Source of the DNA: Actinomycetales bacterium SN12
GTDB lineage: Bacteria; Actinomycetota; Actinomycetes; Actinomycetales; Microbacteriaceae
NCBI GenBank assembly: GCA_002837415.1
Contig: PJCV01000006.1
Location: forward strand, 1 to 64,000
Length of the DNA: 64,000 bases
Direction of reading: 5' to 3'
Shown: in pieces, positions 57,467 through 64,000 of the stretch
How the letters are laid out: each line of letters begins with the position of its first letter
Numbering within the stretch: the first letter of the stretch is position 1
Notes under the pieces: generated by a model
What the model saw: the letters and a program-made list of their open reading frames with translations, nothing else
Told to the model about the DNA's origin: nothing
Databases searched by the model: none
Translations under genes and position numbers: made by a program

Positions 57467-58305
57467 TGCTGGACTCCTGAGCTCTCCTGGGCCCCTGAGC
57501 TCTCCTGGGTCCCTGAGCTCTCCTGGGTCCCTGTCCCTGGGCTCTTCTGGGTCCCTGAGCCTGTCGAAGGGCCCTCGCCGAGCGCTGCGAGCTGGTGCTG
57601 CTGCAGCGTGGCGCAGCCGTTCACACCGAGCTCGAGCAGGGCGTCGAGCTCGCGCTTGTCGAACGGAGCGCCCTCGGCGGTGCCCTGCACCTCGACGAAG
57701 AGCCCGCGGCCGGTGACGACGATGTTCATGTCGGTCTCGGCCCGCACGTCCTCGACGTATGCCAGGTCGAGCATCGGCTCGCCGTCGATGATGCCCACCG
57801 ACACGGCGGCGACGGTGTCGAGCAGCGGCTTCGAGTTCTTGCCGATGAACTTCTTCTCGCGGCCCCACTCGATGGCGTCGGCGAGCGCGACGTACGCGCC
57901 GGTGATCGCGGCGGTGCGGGTGCCGCCATCAGCCTGCAGCACATCGCAGTCGATGACGATGGTGTTCTCGCCCAGCGCCTTCGTGTCGACGACGGCGCGC
58001 AGCGCACGGCCGATGAGCCGGGAGATCTCGTGCGTGCGACCGCCGATGCGGCCCTTCACGCTCTCGCGGTCGTTGCGGGAGTTGGTGGCCCTGGGCAGCA
58101 TCGCGTACTCGGCGGTGACCCACCCCTTGCCCTTGCCGGTCAGCCAGCGCGGCACGCCGTTGGTGAACGAGGCGGTGCACAGCACCTTCGTGCCGCCGAA
58201 GCTGATCAGCGCCGAGCCCTCGGCGTGGGCGGACCAGCCGCGCTCGATGGTGATCTCGCGGAGCTGGTCGGTGCTGCGCCCATCGGCGCGGACGATGTCT
58301 GACAT
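57463..58305 (-). CDS. rph: ribonuclease PH with repeat-encoded C-terminal tail
   Basis: A 280-residue phosphorolytic 3'-5' exoribonuclease that trims tRNA 3' ends. The core (about 1-240, with [21 protein letters not shown] and [19 protein letters not shown]) is normal. The usual length is about 240-245, and here about 40 residues are added. The tail reads [14 protein letters not shown] and then three units of (T/A)QESSG. It is produced by one REP-like element plus an 18-bp tandem repeat. GAGAGGACACC precedes the ATG as ribosome site. murI is upstream. Confidence 0.95.
   Translation of the reverse strand: MSDIVRADGRSTDQLREITIERGWSAHAEGSALISFGGTKVLCTASFTNGVPRWLTGKGKGWVTAEYAMLPRATNSRNDRESVKGRIGGRTHEISRLIGRALRAVVDTKALGENTIVIDCDVLQADGGTRTAAITGAYVALADAIEWGREKKFIGKNSKPLLDTVAAVSVGIIDGEPMLDLAYVEDVRAETDMNIVVTGRGLFVEVQGTAEGAPFDKRELDALLELGVNGCATLQQHQLAALGEGPSTGSGTQKSPGTGTQESSGTQESSGAQESSGVQQ
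57471..57549. repeat. 18-bp tandem repeat at 3' end of rph
   Basis: Three near-perfect 18-bp units (CTGAGCTCTCCTGGGTCC) plus a degenerate fourth lie directly beside the REP-like copy at 57550-57571. The unit equals six codons (TQESSG), so expansion keeps the frame and simply lengthens the Rph tail. Confidence 0.85.
57550..57571. repeat. REP-like element copy inside rph
   Basis: The best full-length copy: GGTCCCTGAGC CTGTCGAAGGG on the plus strand, encoding PSTGSGT in Rph. Neighbouring tandem units share its GGTCCCTGAGC half. Confidence 0.75.
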
Positions 58306-58398
58306 GGTGTCCTCTCGGAGCGGTTGGGGCTCAGCGACTCAGGGCGGAGCGGTTCAGGGCGGAGCGGTTCAAGGGCCGGCGATTCCGTGGCGACCGAT

Positions 58399-59268
58399 TC
58401 AGGGGCGGCCGGGGCCGCGGTGACCGACCTCGTCGGCCTCGGCGTCGAGCAGATACGGCAGGTCGATCACGCCGGTCTGCACGAGCTGCACGTCGCGCAC
58501 CTCGTGACCCATCAGGCGGTTCGCGAGGGCGGTGAAGTCCTCTGCCGAGTCGCCGGTCGCCTCGTACACGTAGCTGGCGACGGCTCCCTGCGAGGCGAGC
58601 TGATCGTGCTTGACGAGCTGACGATAGACGTCGGCGGCTGTCTCGTCATCGCTCGAGACGAGCGAGGCACCCTCGCCCATCACGTAGCTGATCGCGCCGC
58701 GCAGAAATGGGTAGTGCGTGCATCCGAGCACGAGCGTATCGACCTGGGCATCCCGCAGCGGCGCGAGGTACTCCTCGGCAACCGCCAGCACCTCCGGCGA
58801 TCCGGTGATGCCGGCCTCGACGAACTCGACGAAGCGGGGGCACGCGGCGGTGAACACCTCGAGGCGCTCGTTCACCTCGAGCATGTCCTGGTACGCACGC
58901 GACGCGATCGTGCCGACGGTGCCGATGACTCCGACGCGGCCGTTGCGCGTGGTCGACACGGCGCGGCGCACGGCCGGGCCGATCACCTCGACGACGGGAA
59001 CGTCGTACCGTTCGCGGGCGTCGCGCAGCACGGCGGCGGATGCCGTGTTGCACGCGATCACGAGCATCTTCACGCCCTGCTCGACGAGCGCGTCGAGCAC
59101 CTCGATGCTGTACCGCCTGACGTCCGCGATCGGCTTCGGCCCGTACGGGGAGTGCGCCGTGTCGCCGATGTAGACGAGTGATTCCTGCGGCAGCTGCGCG
59201 CGGATCGCCCTGGCCACCGTGAGCCCGCCGACGCCGGAGTCGAAGATGCCGATCGGTGCGTCGTTCAT
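58399..59268 (-). CDS. murI: glutamate racemase
   Basis: A 289-residue cofactor-independent racemase that makes D-glutamate for peptidoglycan. The paired catalytic cysteines are Cys73 (IACNTASA) and Cys183 (LGCTHYPF), and the N-terminus [15 protein letters not shown] is typical. TAGGCT ends 9 nt before the ATG (TGGTGGGATC between), so it may be leaderless or have a weak ribosome site. The 93-bp gap to rph holds two imperfect copies of GGCGGAGCGGTTCA of no clear meaning. Confidence 0.95.
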   Translation of the reverse strand: MNDAPIGIFDSGVGGLTVARAIRAQLPQESLVYIGDTAHSPYGPKPIADVRRYSIEVLDALVEQGVKMLVIACNTASAAVLRDARERYDVPVVEVIGPAVRRAVSTTRNGRVGVIGTVGTIASRAYQDMLEVNERLEVFTAACPRFVEFVEAGITGSPEVLAVAEEYLAPLRDAQVDTLVLGCTHYPFLRGAISYVMGEGASLVSSDDETAADVYRQLVKHDQLASQGAVASYVYEATGDSAEDFTALANRLMGHEVRDVQLVQTGVIDLPYLLDAEADEVGHRGPGRP

Positions 59269-59325
59269 GATCCCACCAGCCTAGCCGCGCACCCCGCCGC
59301 GATTGCACGGCCGCGGCGCGGGTTC

Positions 59326-59331
59326 TAGGGT
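59326..59331 (+). promoter_or_regulatory. -10 box, leaderless, PfkB kinase gene
   Basis: TAGGGT ends 6 nt before the GTG start at 59338. Confidence 0.5.
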
Positions 59332-59337
59332 CGGACT

Positions 59338-60255
59338 GTGCCCGACTCCCCGCAGTTCCCTGTCGTCGTCATGGGCGAGGGGCTGATCGTCTTCGTTCCC
59401 GAGACCGACGGTCCGCTCGCCGAGGTGCCTCTCTTCCGGCGCTCGCTCGCCGGCGCGGAGTTGAACGTGGCCGTCGCGCTGTCGCACGTCGATGTTCCGG
59501 CCGCGGTCATCAGCCGGGTCGGAGAGGACGGCTTCGGCGAGTTCGTCGTCGCCGAGCTCGGCAGGCACGGCGTCGGCACGGATGCCATCGAGACGGACCC
59601 GCATGCGGCCACCGGCCTGTATGTGAAGGAACTCGCACCAGGTGCCGGGCGGCGCAGCACGCGTATGCACTACTACCGCTCCGCTTCCGCCGGCAGCCTG
59701 CTGTCCCCCGAGACGCTGCGCGCTCCCGCTGCATCCGCTCTGCTCGATGCGGCCCGGATCGTGCACACCACCGGGGTGACCTCGGCGCTGTCCGACTCCT
59801 GCCTGAGCGCCCAGCGAGAGCTGTTCACCGAGCGACCAGGACAGCTGCGCTCGTTCAGCGCGCACTGGCGAGCCGCCCTCTGGCGCGGCCGCGAGGACGA
59901 CGGGCGGCAGGTGGTCGCCGAGCTCGCGCGCAGCGCCGACATCATGTTCGTCGACGTCGACGACGCGGCGGAGATCTTCGGCGTGCGGGGCGAGGATGAG
60001 CTGCGCGCCGCCGTGCCCGAGCCCCGCCTCCTCGTCATCACCCGCGCCGACGGGGCGACAGCCTTCGACGGCGCCGACCGCGCCGAGACGCCGCCCATCG
60101 ACTTCACCCTGGTCGAGCCCACCGGCGCGGCAGACGCGTTCGCCGCCGGCTTTCTCGCCGGCATCGTGAGCGGACTCTCACTCGCGGGCTCGCTGGCGCG
60201 CGCGAACCGCCTGGCGACCCGAGTGATGTCGAGCACCCGCGACCACGTCGGCTGA
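59338..60255 (+). CDS. PfkB-family sugar kinase (2-keto-3-deoxygluconate kinase-like)
   Basis: A 305-residue ribokinase-fold protein. GAELNVAVALSHV (about 40-52) is the first PfkB signature, and PTGAADAFAAGFLAG (about 260-274) carries the catalytic aspartate and anion hole. The substrate is unsure, as ketodeoxygluconate, fructose and ribose kinases look alike here. It is convergent with the RpiR regulator of the recycling operon and might contribute to sugar use, but is not in that operon. Confidence 0.85.
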   Translation: MPDSPQFPVVVMGEGLIVFVPETDGPLAEVPLFRRSLAGAELNVAVALSHVDVPAAVISRVGEDGFGEFVVAELGRHGVGTDAIETDPHAATGLYVKELAPGAGRRSTRMHYYRSASAGSLLSPETLRAPAASALLDAARIVHTTGVTSALSDSCLSAQRELFTERPGQLRSFSAHWRAALWRGREDDGRQVVAELARSADIMFVDVDDAAEIFGVRGEDELRAAVPEPRLLVITRADGATAFDGADRAETPPIDFTLVEPTGAADAFAAGFLAGIVSGLSLAGSLARANRLATRVMSSTRDHVG

Positions 60256-60276
60256 GCATGCCCTGATGCGGCGCCG

Positions 60277-61149
60277 TCAGGTCCCCGCAGCCCTGTTGTG
60301 TCCCTCGATGGCGTCTCGGGTGCGGCGCAGCACACCCCGGGACTGCTCGGCTCTGGACTGCACGATCCTCGTGAAGACGATGTCGACGACCGTCAGCTGG
60401 GCGGTGCGACTCGACATCGCCCCGATGCGGAATCTCGACTCGCGAGCCACCGTGCACAGCACATGGTCGGCGTGCGCGGTGAGGGGCGAATCCGGCACGT
60501 TCGTGATGGCGACCGTCGCCGCGCCGCCGGCTCGGGCGAGCTCGAGCAGCTCGACCGTCTCTCGCGTCGCGCCGCTGTGCGAGATCGCGACGACCACATC
60601 CCCGGGGCCCCGCGTCGCCGCCTGCACCAGCGCCAGATGCACGTCGGAGCCGAACCACGCCGGTGCCCCGATGCGCGCGAGCTTGAGATGCAGGTCCATC
60701 GCGGCGAGCGCCGAGGCGCCGACACCGAACAGGTCCACGCGCGCGGCGTCCGCGATGAGCGCGGCGACGGCATCGACGTCCTGCCCGCGCAGCGACTGCG
60801 CGGTCTGCGCGATGGCGCGGCCCTCCTGATACGCGACCTTCGCGATGACGCTCTCGATGCTGTCCCCGGCGACGACGTCATCATCGTCCAGACCGTGTCG
60901 CTCGCGATCGGCCTGTTCTCGGCTCAGCGCCTGCGCGAGCTCGAAGCGGAACTGCCGGTATCCGCTGAAGCCGATCTTCTGGGCGAAGCGCGCGATGGTC
61001 GCCGGCGATGTCTCGCAGAGCACCGCGAGGTCGGTTATGGACAGGTCGACCACGATGGTCGGGTCGGCGCTGATCCTGCGCAGGAGGCGCGCGTCGGCGG
61101 CGCTGACCCCGGCGGGGTCGATGCGCAGAGCGGCGAGCGGATCGGTCAC
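60277..61149 (-). CDS. RpiR/MurR-type transcriptional regulator
   Basis: A 290-residue regulator. The N-terminal HTH_6 domain (about 1-80; LAVLCETSPATIARFAQKIGFSGYRQFRFELA) is followed by a SIS sugar-phosphate-binding domain (about 125-255; VDLFGVGASALAAMDL and VVVAISHSGATRETVE). MurR controls MurNAc use in E. coli. Here the gene follows anmK by 43 bp, so it likely senses a phosphorylated amino sugar from recycling. The start is the GTG at 61147-61149 (VTDPLAALRI). Confidence 0.87.
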   Translation of the reverse strand: MTDPLAALRIDPAGVSAADARLLRRISADPTIVVDLSITDLAVLCETSPATIARFAQKIGFSGYRQFRFELAQALSREQADRERHGLDDDDVVAGDSIESVIAKVAYQEGRAIAQTAQSLRGQDVDAVAALIADAARVDLFGVGASALAAMDLHLKLARIGAPAWFGSDVHLALVQAATRGPGDVVVAISHSGATRETVELLELARAGGAATVAITNVPDSPLTAHADHVLCTVARESRFRIGAMSSRTAQLTVVDIVFTRIVQSRAEQSRGVLRRTRDAIEGHNRAAGT

Positions 61150-61192
61150 GCCTGCTCGGTTCCGCTGGTGTGCGACGCGAGCGCCCGATCGG

Positions 61193-62338
61193 TCATGGGC
61201 GGATCTCGAGCCTGGCGAAGCCGCCACGCGCAGCGGGAAGCGCCAGTCCGTCCGGCGACGGGGTGAAGCGCCCGGCGATCCGCCGCGCCGGTCCCGCGAT
61301 CTCGACGGGCACGCCGAACCACGACAGGACGCCGACGACGGCGAACATGAGATTCTCCCGACTGTCCGGGTCGAGGCCGTGTTCCGCCGTGGACGAGACG
61401 GGAACGGGGTCGAGCAGCGCGCGCAGTCGGTGCATGATCACAGGATTGCGCACTCCGCCACCCGACGCGAGCACGCGCCGCGCACCAGCGCCGCGCACGG
61501 CGTCCGCGATCGATATGGCGGTGACCTCCACGAGCGTGGCGGCGACATCGGCATCCGGAAGCGATTCGCCGACCGCGGCGATCGCGTCGTCCACGACGGA
61601 GAGGGAGAACTCGTGCCGGCCGGTCGTCTTCGGCGCGGGTCGCGAGAAGTAGGGATGCGCGAGCAGGCGCGCCAGCAGCGCGTCGTGCACGCGACCGGAT
61701 GCGCTCAGCGCGCCGTCCGCGTCGAAGCGAGCATGACCGTGAGAGCGTCGGGAGACGAACGCGTCGAGCAGCGCGTTGCCTGGTCCGGTGTCCCAGGCGC
61801 GCACGCCACCATCCGGCGTGATCACCTGGATGTTCGCGATGCCGCCCATGTTGACGGTCGCGACGGTCCCGCTCTGCACGGAGCCGCCGAGCCAGAGCCG
61901 GTCGAGTACGGCCATCAGCGGCGCACCCTCTCCCCCGGCGGCGATGTCGGCGTGGCGCAGGTGGGAGACGACCGGGCATCCGGCGGCCTCCGCGATCAGC
62001 GAGGGCTCGCCGAGCTGCATGGTGCCGCGCACGCGCTCGCCGTCGATCCAGTGGTAGACCGTCTGCCCGTGCGAGACGACGAGGTCGAGCCCGTCCAGCG
62101 CTCGCACCGCGTCGGCGAAGGCCTCGCCGATGCGGGTGTCGAGCGCGCACCACGCGGCGGCGTCGAGCGGGGTGCCGTCCGCAGCGGCGAGGATCTGCCG
62201 GCGCAGTTCGTCATCCCAGGCGATGGTGTCGGCGTGTCCCGGCCGGACGATGAGCGTGTCGCCGCTGATCTCCGCGTCGACGATGAGCACGTCCACTCCG
62301 TCGGCCGAGGTGCCCGATTGCAGAGCGCACACTCTCAC
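61193..62338 (-). CDS. anmK: anhydro-N-acetylmuramic acid kinase
   Basis: A 381-residue kinase that opens and phosphorylates 1,6-anhydro-MurNAc to MurNAc-6-phosphate. SGTSADGVDV (8-17), SHGQTVYHW, TVNMGGIANI (about 165-174) and the C-terminal LASGGGVRNP are conserved. It lies 13 bp after nagZ in the same direction. The following enzyme, MurQ, is not seen in the window. The GTG start gives the usual N-terminus. Confidence 0.94.
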   Translation of the reverse strand: MRVCALQSGTSADGVDVLIVDAEISGDTLIVRPGHADTIAWDDELRRQILAAADGTPLDAAAWCALDTRIGEAFADAVRALDGLDLVVSHGQTVYHWIDGERVRGTMQLGEPSLIAEAAGCPVVSHLRHADIAAGGEGAPLMAVLDRLWLGGSVQSGTVATVNMGGIANIQVITPDGGVRAWDTGPGNALLDAFVSRRSHGHARFDADGALSASGRVHDALLARLLAHPYFSRPAPKTTGRHEFSLSVVDDAIAAVGESLPDADVAATLVEVTAISIADAVRGAGARRVLASGGGVRNPVIMHRLRALLDPVPVSSTAEHGLDPDSRENLMFAVVGVLSWFGVPVEIAGPARRIAGRFTPSPDGLALPAARGGFARLEIRP

Positions 62339-62351
62339 GGCGTCCGCCCCC

Positions 62352-63818
62352 TCATGCGCCGATCAGCATGCGACGCGCGCGCTGCGCCCCGAGCAGTCCG
62401 GCGCCGCGAACGCTGATCACCGCAACGCCGTCCAGCGGCGGTGAAGGAACTCCCACATCGACGACCGTGACGTTCGCAAGCTCACGGCCGATGCGATCGG
62501 CCAGCGTCCGCTGCGCCGACCCCGGTCCCAGCATGTCGGCGAGCACGAGCACGGGCGCATCGGCACAGGCGGCGACAGCGGTGCGCACCTCCTGATCCGA
62601 GATGCTCGTCGCGTCGAGTCGGATGACGGTCCCTCCGGCCGACAGCGCCCGCACGACGTGAGCGGCCGCACTGTCGACGGCGAGGCTGGAGCGACGGCGG
62701 ATGTCGATGACGGTGGTCTCCGCATCGGGGATCGTGACGAACGGGCCCTCGACGGTCACCGCCCGCCGCACGACGGAATCCGGGTCGAACTCCTCGCGCG
62801 GCGCCACGCCGCGCGAGCGCACTCGCGCGGCCATCCGCGCGACGCGCGTCGCCGCCTGCTCGACCCTCGCGATCGGAAGCGACCCGTCTTCGAGTGCGGC
62901 GACGATGGCGTCGCGCACGGCATGGAAGTCACGTTCGTCCTGATCGGCGAGCATGGCGTCGCCCGGATTCGTCGGGTTGCCGACGCAGAGCAGGTCGGCT
63001 CCCGCGGCGAGCGCGGCGACCGCTCCCGGGCCGAGCCCCACGGTCTCGCGGATCGCCGCCATGTCGAGGGCGTCCGTGATGATCACCCCGTCGAAGCCGG
63101 CGTCGCGCAGCAGCCCGAGCACCTGCGGGTTGAGAGTCGCCGGCGCCTCGCCCCATGCGGGCACCACGATGTGGGCGGTCATGATCGCCATGGCCCCCGC
63201 ACCGACCACCGCCGCGAACGGCGGCAGGTGCTGCGAGGTGATCTCGTAGATCGGCGCGTCCAGACGTGGCAGGTCGTGGTGCGAGTCGACGTGGGTGTCG
63301 CCATGGCCGGGAAAGTGCTTCGCGCACGCCGCCAGACCGACCTGTTGGATGCCCCGCACGGCGGCCGCCGCATGACGCGATACCAGTACGGTGCTGTCGC
63401 CGAACGAGCGCGTGCCGATCACCGGGTTGCGGGCGTCCGTGTTGACGTCGGCGACAGGGCCCAGCACGACATCGGCGCCGATCGCGTCGCAGCGGCGGGC
63501 GATCTCCGCCGCTGTCGCCCGCGTCGCCTCGAGGTCATCCACGGCGCCCAGCTGCGCGGCCCCGGGCACGGTCGACCCGGTCGCGGTCTCCAGACGCGTG
63601 ACCGATCCGCCCTCCTCGTCGATGCCGATCAGCGCGGACGGTGCGATCTCGTGGATGCGCCGGCTCAGCTCTGCGGTGTCGCCCTGCAGGTTCTGGGCGA
63701 AGTAGACGACCCCGGCGAGTCCGTCGCCGAGCTCCTTCTCGAGCCATGCGGGCACCGTGCTGCCGAGGAAGCCGGGCCACACGACCCGGTTCGCGAGCCG
63801 TGTCAGGTCATCGGTCAT
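62352..63818 (-). CDS. nagZ: glycoside hydrolase family 3 beta-N-acetylglucosaminidase (NagZ-like)
   Basis: A 488-residue enzyme. The family 3 barrel has the flexible-loop motif KHFPGHGDTHVDSH (167-180) and the nucleophile Asp249 in IITDALDMAAI. Beyond about 330 is an additional C-terminal alpha/beta domain, as in the two-domain Gram-positive NagZ type. It removes GlcNAc from muropeptides. No signal peptide is present, so the substrate should be imported, which suits the ABC permease just upstream. The second of two close ATGs (63818) has GAAGGG at 6 nt. The first (63824) overlaps the permease stop. Confidence 0.9.
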   Translation of the reverse strand: MTDDLTRLANRVVWPGFLGSTVPAWLEKELGDGLAGVVYFAQNLQGDTAELSRRIHEIAPSALIGIDEEGGSVTRLETATGSTVPGAAQLGAVDDLEATRATAAEIARRCDAIGADVVLGPVADVNTDARNPVIGTRSFGDSTVLVSRHAAAAVRGIQQVGLAACAKHFPGHGDTHVDSHHDLPRLDAPIYEITSQHLPPFAAVVGAGAMAIMTAHIVVPAWGEAPATLNPQVLGLLRDAGFDGVIITDALDMAAIRETVGLGPGAVAALAAGADLLCVGNPTNPGDAMLADQDERDFHAVRDAIVAALEDGSLPIARVEQAATRVARMAARVRSRGVAPREEFDPDSVVRRAVTVEGPFVTIPDAETTVIDIRRRSSLAVDSAAAHVVRALSAGGTVIRLDATSISDQEVRTAVAACADAPVLVLADMLGPGSAQRTLADRIGRELANVTVVDVGVPSPPLDGVAVISVRGAGLLGAQRARRMLIGA

Positions 63819-63820
63819 GG

Positions 63821-64000
63821 TCATCCCTTCACCGCGCCCGCGACCAGGCCCTCGCTGAGACGGCGCTGCACGACCACGAAGAAGATCATCACGGGCACGG
63901 TGATCAGCGTCGACGCAGCCATGATGTAGCCCCACTCGTTCGAGTGCTCGCCGAAGAACTGGCGCAGACCGATCGACACGGTGTACTGCCCCTTCTCGCC
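63821..64000 (-). CDS. carbohydrate ABC transporter permease (partial, C-terminus)
   Basis: The last 59 codons of a gene running off the right edge. QFFGEHSNEWGYIMAASTLI, then PVMIFFVVVQRRLSEGLVAGAVKG, is the C-terminus of a MalG-type sugar permease (binding-protein-dependent transport inner-membrane component). It overlaps the nagZ start region by stop-start contact and probably imports the amino sugar or muropeptide fragment that the downstream enzymes process. Confidence 0.92.
   Translation of the reverse strand, partial: GEKGQYTVSIGLRQFFGEHSNEWGYIMAASTLITVPVMIFFVVVQRRLSEGLVAGAVKG

Noticed and set aside
58306..58398. Imperfect repeats GGCGGAGCGGTTCA between rph and murI
   Set aside because: Only two short copies, no symmetry and no counterpart elsewhere in the window, so probably local slippage.
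56870..58423. A 517-codon plus-strand frame over rdgB and rph with PELSW repeats
   Set aside because: It is the antisense of the rph tandem repeat, and the rdgB and rph frames are clearly the real genes.

Overview
This window looks like a chromosomal segment of a high-GC Gram-positive actinobacterium, most likely Microbacteriaceae and probably Microbacterium-like. I infer this from the start of a 16S rRNA gene and its leader, the strong G/C bias in codons, the gluABCD order, PriA-type histidine biosynthesis, a Tad locus with a DUF4244 pilin-like protein, and the lexA/LysM divergon. Nearly all of it is housekeeping DNA. I see no prophage, transposase, CRISPR array or complete genomic island.

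Layout. At 1-722 is the 5' end of 16S rRNA (minus strand) with its leader and two promoters. At 723-5417 are a CoA-transferase family III protein, tyrS with a DUF4184 gene, and a SatD protein next to a membrane protein. At 5500-12204 is the arginine operon argC-J-B-D-F-H, whose genes all overlap. A 27-codon ORF ending in an arginine run lies upstream of it. At 12566-18840 are an SDR-like protein, pheS-pheT and an FGGY kinase. At 18896-22240 is a glutamate-type ABC uptake operon (gluABCD). At 22346-25163 are a TrmH-family methyltransferase, infC-rpmI-rplT (infC apparently starts at AUC) and a DUF1844 gene. At 25156-28414 is a lower-GC cassette: GntR regulator, S33 peptidase and APC permease. 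At 28496-33827 are the his genes hisC-B-H and hisA-sseB, split by a ParA/MinD-like ATPase on the other strand. At 33873-35256 is the LysM/lexA SOS divergon. At 35330-40590 are metF-metE and an S9 peptidase. At 40594-46844 are smpB, ftsE-ftsX, a DUF2510 protein, prfB and an MFS transporter. At 46853-51287 is a Tad (Flp pilus) operon. At 51409-56781 are tRNA-Leu(UAG), a DedA protein, the divergent ku/ligD end-joining pair and a CDF metal transporter. At 56873-60255 are rph-rdgB, murI and a PfkB kinase. At 60277-64000 is a peptidoglycan-recycling operon: ABC permease (partial), nagZ, anmK and an RpiR regulator.

Three themes recur. First, at least twelve genes have a TANNNT box ending 6-8 nt before the start codon, which predicts leaderless transcripts. 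Second, a 22-bp REP-like element (core CCCTTCGACAGGCTCAGGGA) sits inside four protein-coding genes and in the argC upstream gap, and in rph it is followed by an 18-bp tandem repeat that lengthens the protein. Third, operons are tightly packed with ATGA/GTGA stop-start overlaps. The most interesting candidate is the leaderless Arg-rich leader ORF upstream of argC. It could be an arginine-sensing attenuator, in a cluster where argR, argG and recognisable ARG boxes are not visible.
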